DNA from: Salvia splendens | Lineage: Eukaryota; Streptophyta; Magnoliopsida; Lamiales; Lamiaceae | Reading direction: 5' to 3' | DNA: 64,000 nt | Assembly: GCF_004379255.2 (NCBI RefSeq) | Contig: NC_056042.1 | Coordinates: 15,609,901-15,673,900, forward strand | In this document: positions 46,544-57,204 of the stretch, one piece after another | How the letters are laid out: each line of letters opens with the position of its first letter | Numbering within the stretch: position 1 is the stretch's first letter | Notes under the pieces: model-generated | The model's input: the letters and a program-made list of their open reading frames with translations, nothing else | The model's database searches: none | Told to the model about the DNA's origin: nothing | Position numbers and translations under genes: made by a program

Positions 46544-48502
46544 TCATGGACCTGACTTCATTGGTAACGCCTTCGGGCGCTTGGAAGGTGGAAGTGGGGG
46601 ATCATCAGACATGGTCGTCTGTGCAGTTTTGGTAGGGGAGTGCTGCATGCTGCTGCTTGGAGAGGCCGCTGGGGAAGGAAAAACTGACCGAGTTCCTTGG
46701 GCAGTTGCTCCGGGGATCTCTGTAGGAGTGCTCAACTGGGTTTGAAACGTTTGTTGCTGGACGAACTTTACCACTTTCATCATCAGCAGCAGAGCCTCAG
46801 CCATCCTTTCGTCATTGATTCCTAGCGGTTCCTTAAAGCTGTGAATTGCAGAATGTAGGGACGCGATACCTGTTTGAATCTCCTGGATGTTGCTCCTTAT
46901 AGCGGCCATTTCCTCTACAATGTCTCCTCTTATGGTCGCCAGTGCCTTCGTCACATTGGTCCCCATGGTCGCCGTCTTCTCTGTTATGGTGCTCCTTATG
47001 GCTGTCATTTCGTCCTTCAAGGCGCTCCCTAGTGCTGCCATGTCTTCTTTCAATTCTGGCGTTGCCGTTTCCGTCGGAACTCTCCCATCCGTGTCCAAGT
47101 GGGCCTCAGCCTTGCTATCTCCATCAGTTTCTGCTGTCGCTTCTGGGCTGCCCTGTTCTGCAGCTTATGTACTTGCGTCGGCCCTGCTTCTTCTCTCAGT
47201 TTTAACGGTTACCTCAGGCCTTTCATCCTCTACATCGTAGAAGTGGACGTCATCGTCCTTCATGTACAAGAGTCCCTTGTTGAAAAATAAAATCAAGTTG
47301 AATAGCTCTGGGGGATTGCACCTTAGAAGGATAGGGGCGGGCTTAGGTATTTTCATGATTATATTCCTCTGTAGATAGGCACCCAGCAGATGGTAGAGAT
47401 AGAGATGGCGGGATGTATGGGTAGTCAGCGAATGGCAGGCTTGGGCCAGCCAGTACCCCAAGTGGACCTTCACCCCCTTAAACATGCACCAGCCGAAATA
47501 GAGTTCAGCTGTGGTGAGAGTGGCAGTTACCTGCCCCAGTAAGTTGGAGGCAATGAAGGTTTGGGCAAAACGAAGGAGTCGGTCGGCAATGTGGACTCCC
47601 TTTGAGACGCTGGGTTTGAAACGTCCACCATTCCCCTCAGTAAGCAAGCCGCTTGCGGGGTGAATCCCGACATGTCCCCGGGAGGCCCAATCTGTCTTTT
47701 ATCCTAAAGGCCGTGGATATCCTCATCCATTGTGATTAGCCCCATCCTCATAGACCATTCTCGAATGCACATTGATACCTCTTCGTTGAATAACTGGAAA
47801 GAGATAGACTCAACAGATGCGTCTGTCGTTTGTTCGAACGTGAAAGAAATGAAGAACTCTTTCGCCAGGGCACACCGACACCTCTGCTGTGCTGTGATTG
47901 AGCAACCAGTTGAACCCGATTGTGCATATGTAGGACAGGAAATCGTCCTCTGATTCTATCTCCTGAAGAGATTCCGGGTGGTAGCGCTTTCCTGACTTAG
48001 TCTGTTTCCCTTTTTCCCCGCGTTCTGCATAAATCTTTGTCTTCTGCGGGTCGGGAAAATGGGCCATTTCTCTCAAGAGTTTTTCCGTGACCAACACCTC
48101 CATCCTCTCGTAGGTAGGTTCTCCTGACTTGTCAACCTCTGCTTCTTCTCCACCGTTTTCTCCAGCTATCTCTTCTCCTTCGGTGAACGGTACCCTAATA
48201 GGTTCCCTGATCTCCGCAGTAGGGGACGCTGTCCTTGGTTTTTTTGTAGGAGTTTTGGCCACCTGCTTTCCCTTTCGTCTGCGCTCAGAATGATAGCGCA
48301 AGTACTGCACCTCTTCTGATTCGCTACCTTCCACTGGTGTGTATACCGAAATACTACGACGGGCCGTTCTCCTAAGCGTTCTCTCGTCTTGTCCGGTTGA
48401 AGGAGAGTCCATTTGAAAGACATTTAAGGTAGTTGGTAGGTGATTTCCGTGGAGTGAATGGTGATTTGAGAAAGGTTTTGACAAATAAGCGGGAGCAAAC
48501 AA
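46544..48502 (-). pseudogene. Athila post-pol ORF (ATHILA ORF-1-like, env position)
   Basis: It starts near 48502 (or the inner ATG at 48411). The N-terminal part is charged with a basic RRRKGKQVAKTPTKKPR patch. The middle has SYICTIGFNWLLNHS, then LHFFHVRT, a frame change near 47835 and stops near 47705 and 47165. The 47647-47165 piece has LTTAELYFGWCMFKG and LGYWLAQACHSLTTHT. The last piece (47098-46544) is a long Ala/Ile heptad region, coiled-coil-like, then Pro/Ser-rich. It resembles the Arabidopsis retrotransposon ORF-1 (ATHILA) family, which sits where retroviral env would be. No signal peptide or clear membrane segment is visible. Function unknown. Confidence 0.75.
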
Positions 48503-49032
48503 AGGAGTATTGTAGGTAGTTGGGCAAAAGTAAGGTACGGATCATAAAGCGTCCTTTTATACTGATGCTACGATTGTTGGGATCTCTGACTGTCGAGATC
48601 TCTGCGACTGCTCACGTACTAGTGCGCCTTTTTAGAGTGCCAGCTGGCTTAGCTTCTCTGATACACTTTCTCCTTCTCCCTAGTACGTCTCTTCGTGGCG
48701 ACAGTTGGCGCAGCCTGATACATCTCCAATGACTGCATGTGTCCTATCACCACCTGTCCCTGATCAATTCACTCACTGCGACCATTGGTTAACTCACATT
48801 GTACTGGTCAATCGGACAATTAAACTCAGATGTAAACATAACCCAACTTGACCAGTTTCTTGCCTTCATCCCGTCTTTTTAATTATCTAAAAAGAAAACT
48901 AAAATATTTACACTACACTATGTAGGGAGTGACTGGTGTCCTTAGGATGTCACTTGATCAGACTGAAGATTAGATTTATGTTACTTGATCAAGCAGACTA
49001 CCCAAGAATACGCAGTAGCTCCCTATACCTGT

Positions 49033-50296
49033 TTACTGGATAAGATTGGGCAGGGTCAGTGGAATTTCTTCCACTATACCTGCTTCGGCCTTGTCTCTAT
49101 AGGGATCGACCCTATTACCTTTTATCACAAAAGAGAACGAATTGGAAGGATCTCCCTTGTGCATGTTTGCCTCCAGTGTGTGTGTTGCCATTGTGATATG
49201 GGGGCCTGCCCATTCAGAATCCCACTCCCTGGATATCAGTTTGATTTGACTTTGGAATGATAGCTCTTTCTGTTCACCGATGGGTTCTTCCTTTCTCGAG
49301 GAGAAGTTGGTCACTCTTTTTTTTTGTGGCTGGGTGCATGCACAGATTTGGATTTATTTCCATCGGGTTTACTGTTTTCCACTTGACGCCTTCTTCACCC
49401 AGCCTCAGTTTTTTTCCTGATTGTCTCTCCTGTCCATGCAGACTTGGTTCAACTAGATTGTGATACGCCTGGTCAGGCATGTCCTTGAGGGTACTTGGCG
49501 ATTCAGGTAGTTGCCTTGTTGGCGTGGGATTCTCCTCCCGCACCCTTCTCAGTAAGGCATCTTGGTCAGGTGGTTTTTCATTCCGATCCGGTTGAGTGAT
49601 CTCTCTTGACTTGGCTGGTTGTGATGGCTGGCAGAATTCCATAATTACCTTTTCAGTGGCTTCATCATCCATTTCCCTAGTTATTGTTGCCTTGAACCAG
49701 TCAGCTGCTTCCCTTTTAAGCTTCTCATCATTAGTGAGGTCAGAGAGTGGTTTAACGAAGAGTTCCTTTTCCAGATACTTTTGCTCCAGAGGTCTGACAT
49801 CATCTACCGATTGAATGTTTTCGCTGTCCTGTGGCTTCCTTGCAGCTTCATTAATGTCGACTGTAAATCGCTCTCCATTAAATTCCAGATTTATTGTCCC
49901 ATGGCGGACATCAATGATTGTGCTGGTGGTGGATAGGAAAGGTCTTCCCAAGAGGATTCCAATGGACTCTTCTCCTTCTGGCTCCGTCATCTTTATAACA
50001 AAGAAATCGGCGAGGTACGTAAATTTGTTCACCCTGACGATTTCATTCTCCAGAATTCCCTCGGGGTAAATGGAAGACCCATTTGCCAGTTGTATCACCA
50101 TATCGGTTTCGACTAGTTCTGCTTCCCCCAACTTTTTATACATAGAATATGGCATAACATTGATGGACGCCCCTAGGTCGCACATTGCTTGCTCCGTTAG
50201 AACGCCCCTGATGGAAATTGGGAGTGTAAATACCCCTGGGTCAGTCTTCTTTGGTGGGAGATCACTAGGTTGGATTACACTGGTCTCTTCGACCAT
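49033..50296 (-). pseudogene. Athila protease plus integrase-tail-like piece
   Basis: The open frame 50296-49274 contains the retropepsin segment AMCDLGASINVMPYSMYKKL, with the catalytic Asp in DLGAS, then GILLGRPFLSTTSTIIDVR and NLEFNGERF. After about residue 180 it becomes a linker rich in Asp/Glu/Pro. A second frame (49314-49033) reads WAGPHITM and FVIKGNRVDPYRDKAE, which I read as the integrase C-terminal end (compare WxGPF..VNGxRLKPY in Tat/Athila). RT, RNase H and the integrase core should lie between them and are absent, a deletion of several kb relative to a full element. Confidence 0.75.
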
Positions 50297-50371
50297 CCTC
50301 CCCCTCTCAGTAACCTGTTCACTCGTCTCTTCTTTTTTTTCGACTTGATTGAAGGTGATGGACTCAAAGCT

Positions 50372-52218
50372 TCAGTTATGATCGAGTTTAGGTGCTGGAA
50401 AACTCACAGATGAACTTTGACAAACTGTTTCCGATTTCAGAGAGACTGTATTGACAATCTCTCGTCCTGTAGTTTGTTGCACTGTGGCTGGAAGCTTCCC
50501 TTCATTCCCTCTCAGTTCGCCCAAAGACATGGCTACCTGAGATAACTGCTTTGTAAGCATCTCGAGTGCAACCCTCTGTTCTTTCTGAGTCTCTTGTATT
50601 TCTCGCATTGCATCTTGTGGTTGATGCGGGATCATCGCATCTCCTGGGCCCTCATTTTGCTGCCTGTTATACCTCTGATTAAATCGGCCTCCTCCATGGC
50701 CTTGCTGGTAGTAGCCGGAAGATCCATACTGTTCTGGTTGGTCTTGGGAAAGATGATTTTGTTGGTTTCCTTGGAAATACTGTGGGTTCCCTTGATTTTG
50801 CTGGTTTCCTCTGTGGTACTGCGGAACATAACTCACCATTTGATTACTTGGTTGCCTTCCCTGGTTGCTATACTGAGGGGCTTGGTGTTGGTACCCCCAT
50901 TCTCCTTCCTGTTGTCGGCTTAACCAGCTAGGTTGTCCTTCACTTGACCAGTTCCCTTGAGGTCTACTTGACCAACCTGCTTGACCTCCCTGCATTCTAT
51001 TCCATCCAGTGTTTGGTCTATCCAGGATTCGAGCTGGCCAGTTGGACTGCCCGTCAGAGGGCTGTACCTGTTGTGTCGCGGTTGGCTTTGATTTTGATCA
51101 GTCCATCTGAAGTTGGGGTGGTCCCTCCACGGTGCATCTCTCTGCTTCCCCTGGATTTTGTGTTCCAGTGGCCTGCGGCGTTTACTTGCTCTACCTCAGG
51201 GGGAAACTCGCAGTAGTAGTAGTGATGTTCTTCTGGTGGGGACGGTTGCGGCACATACTGTGTTTCCTTTGGTACAGGTGGTGGAGGCGGCTTCGTTTTT
51301 TCTACTGCTTCCAGCAGTTTCTTCTCCATCTGCTCGAATCGAGCCTCCAGCTTTTCATCGTTGCGCGCCTCTGCTGCGTGCACTGCACCTCTCCTGAACT
51401 GCCCTCGAGATGTTTCATACGACCGCTTAGCCTCAATCAGCCTCTCCAAAATATTCTAAGCTTGTCTAAATGCGGTTTTTGAGAAGTCCCCTTGTGCTGC
51501 GAGGTTGAGGTCGTTCTTGCTGTCCACCTTGAGTCCGCAATAGAAGATCGAGTAGATCTCCTTCTCTCCCATGCTTGAAGCAGCCCTTGGAACCTATCCC
51601 AGTACTGGCCGAGGGGCTCGTCATACTCCTGTCTGGCTTCTGTAATTTCCCTTTTCAGGGTACTTGTTTTCGACGCTGGAAAGAAACGATCGAGGAATAT
51701 CATGCAGAATTTGGCCCAAGTCCTGATGGATCCTTCTGGCAGCCTAGACAGCCAGACACCCGTGTCCCCCTTCAAAACGAAGGGAATAGCCTTAAGCCTG
51801 TAATCTTCGGATGTGGATCCAGCTGGCACGGGCTGAATATCACAGTATCGGTAGAATTCCTCCGGAAAAGCATATGGACACTCCTTCGAAAGGCCGTAAA
51901 AGTGGGACAAAACGGCCAGTACTCCTGATTTGATTGCGATGGTCCGCATCCCAGGAGTAGCGGCGATGGCATGTGTGGGCTCTCACTCATCATGAGCGTG
52001 TAGAGAGCCGATTCCCGAGTCGTCAGGTACAAGGGACATTTTACTTCTGCTTGTTCAGGTGATGGTGGGTTTGTGTTCTGCTTGGTGGCTTCTGCTGTTT
52101 GTGCGGCTCTGTAACTAGTGGTAACTACGCCAGCTTCTTGGATTCTCCACTGAGTGTTAGTTCTTCTGTATATAAAGGGATGATTCCAGTAATCGCCTTG
52201 GTGGTACCTTCTCATCAA
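50372..52218 (-). pseudogene. Athila gag (broken)
   Basis: The N-terminus starts about 52218 (MMRRYHQGDYWNHPFIYR). The capsid part (51949-51437) reads FYRYCDIQPVPAGSTSEDY, AIPFVLKGDTGVWLSRLPEG and FLDRFFPASKTSTLKREI, the Retrotrans_gag signature of Athila/Tat elements. The pieces 51449-51054 (QMEKKLLEAVEKTKPPPPP) and 50995-50372 (Gln/Asn-rich, QGNQQNH repeats) follow in other frames. Frameshifts near 51965 and 51440 and one near 51030 break it. Gag forms the particle in which cDNA is made. Confidence 0.85.
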
Positions 52219-52301
52219 CAGCAGGAAAACAAATGAGAAAAGAAAGAAATAAAACTATTTACTCCTACGCACTACACACAAACATAAAATAACACCATGC
52301 T

Positions 52302-52319
52302 TCCCCGGCAACGGCGCCA
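52302..52319 (-). other. Primer-binding site, tRNA-Asp type
   Basis: On the minus strand TGGCGCCGTTGCCGGGGA follows the 5' LTR after three A residues. It is the tRNA-Asp primer-binding sequence known from Athila elements. Confidence 0.93.
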
Positions 52320-52322
52320 TTT

Positions 52323-53464
52323 TGGTGAGACTTGGAAAGAGGCGAAAACGCGATTAGAATGTGGATCAAGTTATATGGAATGATAACCGAACCGGTCGGA
52401 TCAGTTAGCAAATTGTCGTTGCCACTTAATCACTGCAGTCTTGCTCTCGCTCTTTCTTCCTTGCCAAAGTAATTTATAAACTCCCAATTTTGCACAACTT
52501 TAACAGTAAAGCGGCAAGTTCGGGGTTGGCTGCTGCCACGCTTTAACTTGAGAGTTTTTAACTATTGTCTTTACTCTAGGCAAAATTTAACTAGCTAGCT
52601 TGATCAATGGAACTTTAACTACTAGGTCAAGTTAATTGCAGTTAACAGTAGAAAAGTAAATGCGAGAATGTAAACAAAAATAACTTTGATTAAACTAAAA
52701 ACTGAGTACAGCGTGAAATTTAAACTAAGCTAACACTTCGGAAGCTAAGAAAGAGGTAAGAACTGAGAAGAATCTCAGCGGGAAACTTAAGATAACGCTA
52801 ACAGAAATTAGTATTCTGCAGCGCTCCCTTCGGTCGCCCTTTTAACTAAGCTATCTAAGCTAAGCTAGAGAGTTGAACTAAACTAAGCTAGAGAGCTGAA
52901 CTAAACTAAGCTAGAGAGCTGAACTACGCTAGATAACTAAGCTAAGCTAAACTAGATGGAAAGTAAAGTGTCGGATCCCCCTTCTTGTGGTGGCACATAA
53001 TCTATTTATAAGCTCGATTCGACTCCCAGCTGGATAACGACCTTGACAGGAAATATTCGCTCATTCTGAGAGTGAGCGACTCATTGATTGCTACGTGCTG
53101 TTCTTCTAGAATGACGATGCTTTTTGGTAACAGATTCATATAACAGCTTCGTAAGGGCGTTCTCATATTCCGGCGCGTGTCCCCTTCTAGAACGTCGTCC
53201 TTGATAACAGAATGGCGCACCATATCCAGCTCATTTACTCACGTGTTCTTCTTCTAGAAATCAGCGGTCCCCACCTAACTACTTGATCGCTCCCCCTTGA
53301 TCAACTCCCCCGATTCTTGGCCCTTTTTCGCCTTTTGTACTTGCTTGATCAGTTCTACCTTGGTCAAGTAGCATTTCTGCACATTTTAACACTTGTTTTG
53401 CGCGATAAACTGATCAAGTAGTATACATTTTACCCTTAAACGATGCATGAAATGAGCCATATCA
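52323..53464 (-). repeat. 5' LTR of the Athila-like element
   Basis: 1142 bp. On the minus strand it starts TGATATGGCTCATTTC and ends CTCACCA. It contains repeated CTAAGCTAGAGAGCTGAACTA units (52860-52935). It is uninterrupted, and so gives the reference for the split 3' LTR. Confidence 0.92.
53002..53010 (-). promoter_or_regulatory. TATA box of the Athila 5' LTR
   Basis: TATAAATAG on the minus strand. The same box is in the 3' LTR at 44396-44404. Confidence 0.65.
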
Positions 53465-53469
53465 ATGAG

Positions 53470-53702
53470 AAGTGGTTCTACATCACTCAAGGTTCCCAAC
53501 ATGTATATTTGGCACCATGAGAAAGTGAGCCACATCGAACATGTAAAAACAAAAAATACATCTCCAAGATCATGTTTATGTGTGCAGTTACAAGGACAAT
53601 ATTTGGGGACAATGGGCAAGTTTTGTTTGATGGAAAATTTGGAATTTTCCCCTTCACAAAACCGGTCCTAGCTCAAAGAAACAACAAAAATAGACCGGCA
53701 GG
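53470..53702 (+). pseudogene. Mariner transposase, middle part
   Basis: The reading resumes right after the Athila duplication as KWFYITQGSQHVYLAP, which completes the HIDE/KWFY motif begun at 32381. It continues through MGKFCLMENLEF-equivalent sequence and SKNRPAG, where the Copia enters. There is a stop after LAP (53518-53520) and at least two frame changes. Confidence 0.85.
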
Positions 53703-54799
53703 TGTTAGGGTTTGTATACTAGAAATCACCTTTTTGAGTGATTGAATACTGTAAAACTCTAATTATTATTTTTCCAATGAATGCAACAGATTATTTTTGT
53801 CATGATGTTGTTATGATTTACATTTAATGGATGTTTATTGCATATTTAAATGTATTAGCGAACATAACAAAGTCTAAGTCTTTGTTTAGTAGACCGGTTG
53901 TGGGTTGCGCTCAATTTAAGGTACGCGGTCAGTCCTGAACAAAGAAAAATAATGAATTCACAACCTAGATATGCCTAGACTACCTATCGTGAAAGGTTGC
54001 AATGTCAGTCCGATTATTTCCAAGCCTTATTGAAATAAGATGACGTTGGTTTGGTATAGCACTGAATGGATCTAACAGCAAGACGAGTCTTTATGCTATC
54101 TACTGAAAGACAAGGTCTTGATAATTAATTTATTAATCAATGTACGCTAGCATTGAGTATACGATATTGAGTATCTACTACTTTGACTTACCAAAGGTGC
54201 GGGTTTTTCATCACCCAACGATCCAGGTATATTGGGTAGTGGTGATCATTATCTGGCGGTGCTAGGATTGCTATTATGTTGATAACATCCACAAGAGGAG
54301 CTCGAAATAAGGTTTAATTATTCGGAACCTAGCTAAGTCCACTCTTGGAGATTAAAATATGTTAATTAGTTAAGTCCATAGCAGACATTGATTAATTAAT
54401 GGATGTTTCTATCTTAAGCACGGGAAATGAATTACACACACAAAAGGAAACCCGAAATACTTGTAATTTCGGATTTGGAAAGACAGTAGAATATTACTTC
54501 TGTAGTGGCTGTTTGTAATATTCCAATATAACTTTGTATTAAATTGTGGGTTCAATTTAATTAGTAAAAAGCTAATTAGGTGAGGCCATGTCCAAATTCT
54601 TCCTTAGATCCCTGACTGAGTCCAGTATGTGACTTAATATAAATAGGATAATAAAGGAGACAGAAAACACTTTCCACATCATAATTTTCGTCCCCCTCAT
54701 AATTGAGAAAGGATTGAAAATTGCTCTATTTCCGTGAGCAGGTTTATGTCTTCGTTATTTAAGTCCTAGTACACTGGTGAGATTTGTCCACGCAAATAT
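53703..54799 (+). repeat. 5' LTR of the Copia, 3' part lost
   Basis: It is collinear with 60361-61529. Two segments present in the 3' LTR (near 60932-60965 and 61016-61062) are missing here, each bounded in the 3' LTR by short direct repeats (TTGAT-like and GCTA). A TATA box TATAAATAG is at 54638-54646. The last 290 bp of the LTR (61530-61819 equivalent) and the primer-binding site are absent. Confidence 0.9.
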
Positions 54800-56395
54800 G
54801 GCATGCATACTTCTCACCACGCGCCGATCGGGATTAGGGTTGTCGATTGAGTGGGAGCCAAGGGTTCACGATCACGGGGCGACGCGCAAACGAGCAATGG
54901 CTCGTACTCGCCGCCGGCCGAGACCGAACCCTAGGGGGCGCCCGCACCAAGGTCGACACCGAGGCTGGCGCGACGTGGTGGTTCGTCCGAGAACCACCGA
55001 GGCATCACGAGACACCACCCCGAACCCTAGGCGGAAGGACAGCCGAGACGAGGCTCCAGGCGGTGGCTGAGAGCGACGCGCCTTCGTGCGCGCAGTTGGC
55101 CGAGACAGTGGGAGCTTCGGGTCTCGGTATGCCGAGACGGCGACGATCATCGGTCGAGAGCAGCGGAACCGACGTGCAAGCCGCTGGCCGAGGAACCGCG
55201 TCACCCGACGTCCCGAGACGACGAGGCGGAGGCGACGAGCTGGCCGAATATACACGCCACCCGTCGCGACTGCGTGGACGAGAGCAGCAACGCCGTGTGC
55301 GCGTGCGGCTGGCCGAGACGAGGTCATGGTCAACGCGTCGTGATCCGGCGACGTAATCGTCAGATTTTCGTCGTTCATCGTTCGTGCGAACCTTGTGCAA
55401 TGAGATAACGATGAAAGATTATTTTAATGATTATTTAATTATTTTATTAAAAGATATCATTAAAATATTATTATTTAATGGAAATAAAATCTTTTTGGAA
55501 GATTTATCTAGATTTTAGGAATATTTTTATTATTATCTATATCTATGGAAATAAATAATATTATTTTATTCCTAGATGATATGGATGAGAATAATTTAAT
55601 AGTTTCCTAATATTTATATATCTAGAATCCTAATAAGGATAGATATGTATGAATACATTAAATAATAAATCTTCTCTTCCTAATCTTGAACATGGAAATA
55701 ATTTGAATTTAATTTTTCATGTCTTGTTAAGAATTAAATAACTTAATTATTTTAGATATATCTTTTAGTAGACATGAATAAGAATTAAATTCTAGAAAAA
55801 TAATTTCCTAATGGAAGATACCAATAAAATAAAAGATTTAATTATCCACCATATTAAATACCAATAAAATTAAATTAAGCCTTAAACTGCCTCAAGGCTA
55901 AGGATAATTAAAGAAAAACCTTAACCCAAATATCTAAGCTATAATTACGAACTCAATGTTTGTATATGGTGTCCATCAATTGGTCTGCAATTCATGAAGT
56001 TTTTTTTCTAATATTATCGCCACCTGCTCTGTGGGGACAATAATCCTAAGAAATAGCGAGTTCATGAGGGCGGACTTCTCAAAAAATAAATAGTATGAAC
56101 TAGAATGTGGTTTTCAATATTATCGCCACCTGCTCTGTGGGGACAATAATCCTAAGAAACTGCGAGATTCAGAAGTTCGCACAGGATTTATGAGATAGCT
56201 TGATCTTGTTAGCAGCACATGAGCATTAAAATTGTAAGATTTTAATGCGTATTGACTTACTCTCGAGGGTACAAAATTTTAATTTTACAGTTGTAAGATT
56301 TTGAAAAGTTTTTTTGTTAATCTAATCAAACATCTTACATAAGTTTATGACAAATAGTAAATACTCTGTTTGACAGTGCAAATCAAATCGTCAAG
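54800..56395 (+). other. Replacement/leader segment before Copia gag
   Basis: It opens with 18 bases shared with the Athila 3' region, then about 540 bp of GC-rich sequence (54818-55360) with AACCCTAG and CCGAGAC words, then 1 kb of AT-rich sequence. A 44-bp unit (AATATTATCGCCACCTGCTC...CTAAGAAA) occurs at 56010 and again at 56116. Long frames in the GC-rich part occur on both strands and have no family resemblance. No primer-binding site seen. Confidence 0.6.
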
Positions 56396-57204
56396 ATGTC
56401 GTTCAATCCTCTTTCTGCAATTCTTAAAGAAAACAAACTCGAGGGCCAAAATTACATAGAATGGAAACAAAACTTGGACATCGTTCTTACAGCAGATGAG
56501 TACATCTTTGTACTCACAACCCCGTGACCTCCAGTGCCGGCGGCTAATGCTGCGGCAGGAGTCAGAGATGCACACAGACGGTGGCATAAGGCAAATGAGA
56601 TGGCTAAGTGCTACATGTTGGCTTCTATGTCTTCAGTACTCAAGCATCAGCATTCTGCCATGGAAACGGCCGCCGAGATCACGCAGAATCTCAAGAATCT
56701 TTTTGGTACTTAGAATCAAACGGCTAAGTCTCAAGCCTTTCGGAGTATCACGTCGAAGACAATGAAGGAAGGCACGTCAGTGAGGAACCATGTCCTCGAG
56801 ATGATGAGCAACCTCAACCAGATTGAGGTCTTGGGAGGGATGATCGATCCCGAGTCCCAGGTGACTATTATCCTTCAAAGTCTTCCCCATAGCTTCCAAC
56901 AGTTCAAGCTCAATTTTGAGATGAACAAAAGGAACTACACCTTGGCAGAGCTGTTGACTGAACTGCAGTCGGCAGAGGACCTTATGGTCCAAGCTAAGGC
57001 GGCCATGATGACTTCGGCGCCTCGTTCCTCTGGCTTCAAGCCTAGCAAAGGAAAAAAGGTAGGCACCGAACTCAGAATCGGGCAAAGTGGCTAAGGGAAA
57101 GAAGAAAAAGAGGGCAAACAAGAAGCCCAAGAGGGAAGTGTTTCAAGTGTGGAGAAAAGGGGCATTGGAAGCCAAACTGTCCTAAAAAGAGCAAGGCTAC
57201 AGGT
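56396..57204 (+). pseudogene. Copia gag
   Basis: The ATG at 56396 opens MSFNPLSAILKENKLEGQNY, a typical gag start of one plant Copia group. Stops at 56525 and 56712 and frame changes break it. The segment from 56762 reads MKEGTSVRNHVLEMMSNLNQ, QVTIILQSLPHSFQQFKLNF and AELLTELQSAEDLM. The CCHC zinc knuckle CFKCGEKGHWKPNC is at 57139-57180. Confidence 0.92.

Larger units (their letters stand above)
32393..53464 (-). mobile_element. Athila-like Ty3/gypsy element, RT and integrase core deleted
   Basis: Flanked by ATGAG (32388-32392, 53465-53469). The LTRs are 52323-53464 (5') and 32393-32625 plus 43907-44857 (3', split by a Tekay-like element). The primer-binding site matches the tRNA-Asp type classic for Athila. 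On the minus strand it carries gag, a protease, a short integrase-tail-like piece and a post-pol ORF, but no RT, RNase H or integrase core. Without the nested element it is about 9.8 kb. Confidence 0.88.

Noticed and set aside
46887..48732. Plus-strand hydrophobic frames that look like membrane proteins
   Set aside because: Antisense shadows of the Athila ORF-1-like gene and its 5' flank.
49596..51482. Plus-strand frames
   Set aside because: Antisense of Athila protease and gag.
54777..55400. Overlapping Arg-rich frames in all directions
   Set aside because: GC-rich leader or filler; no consistent frame or motif.
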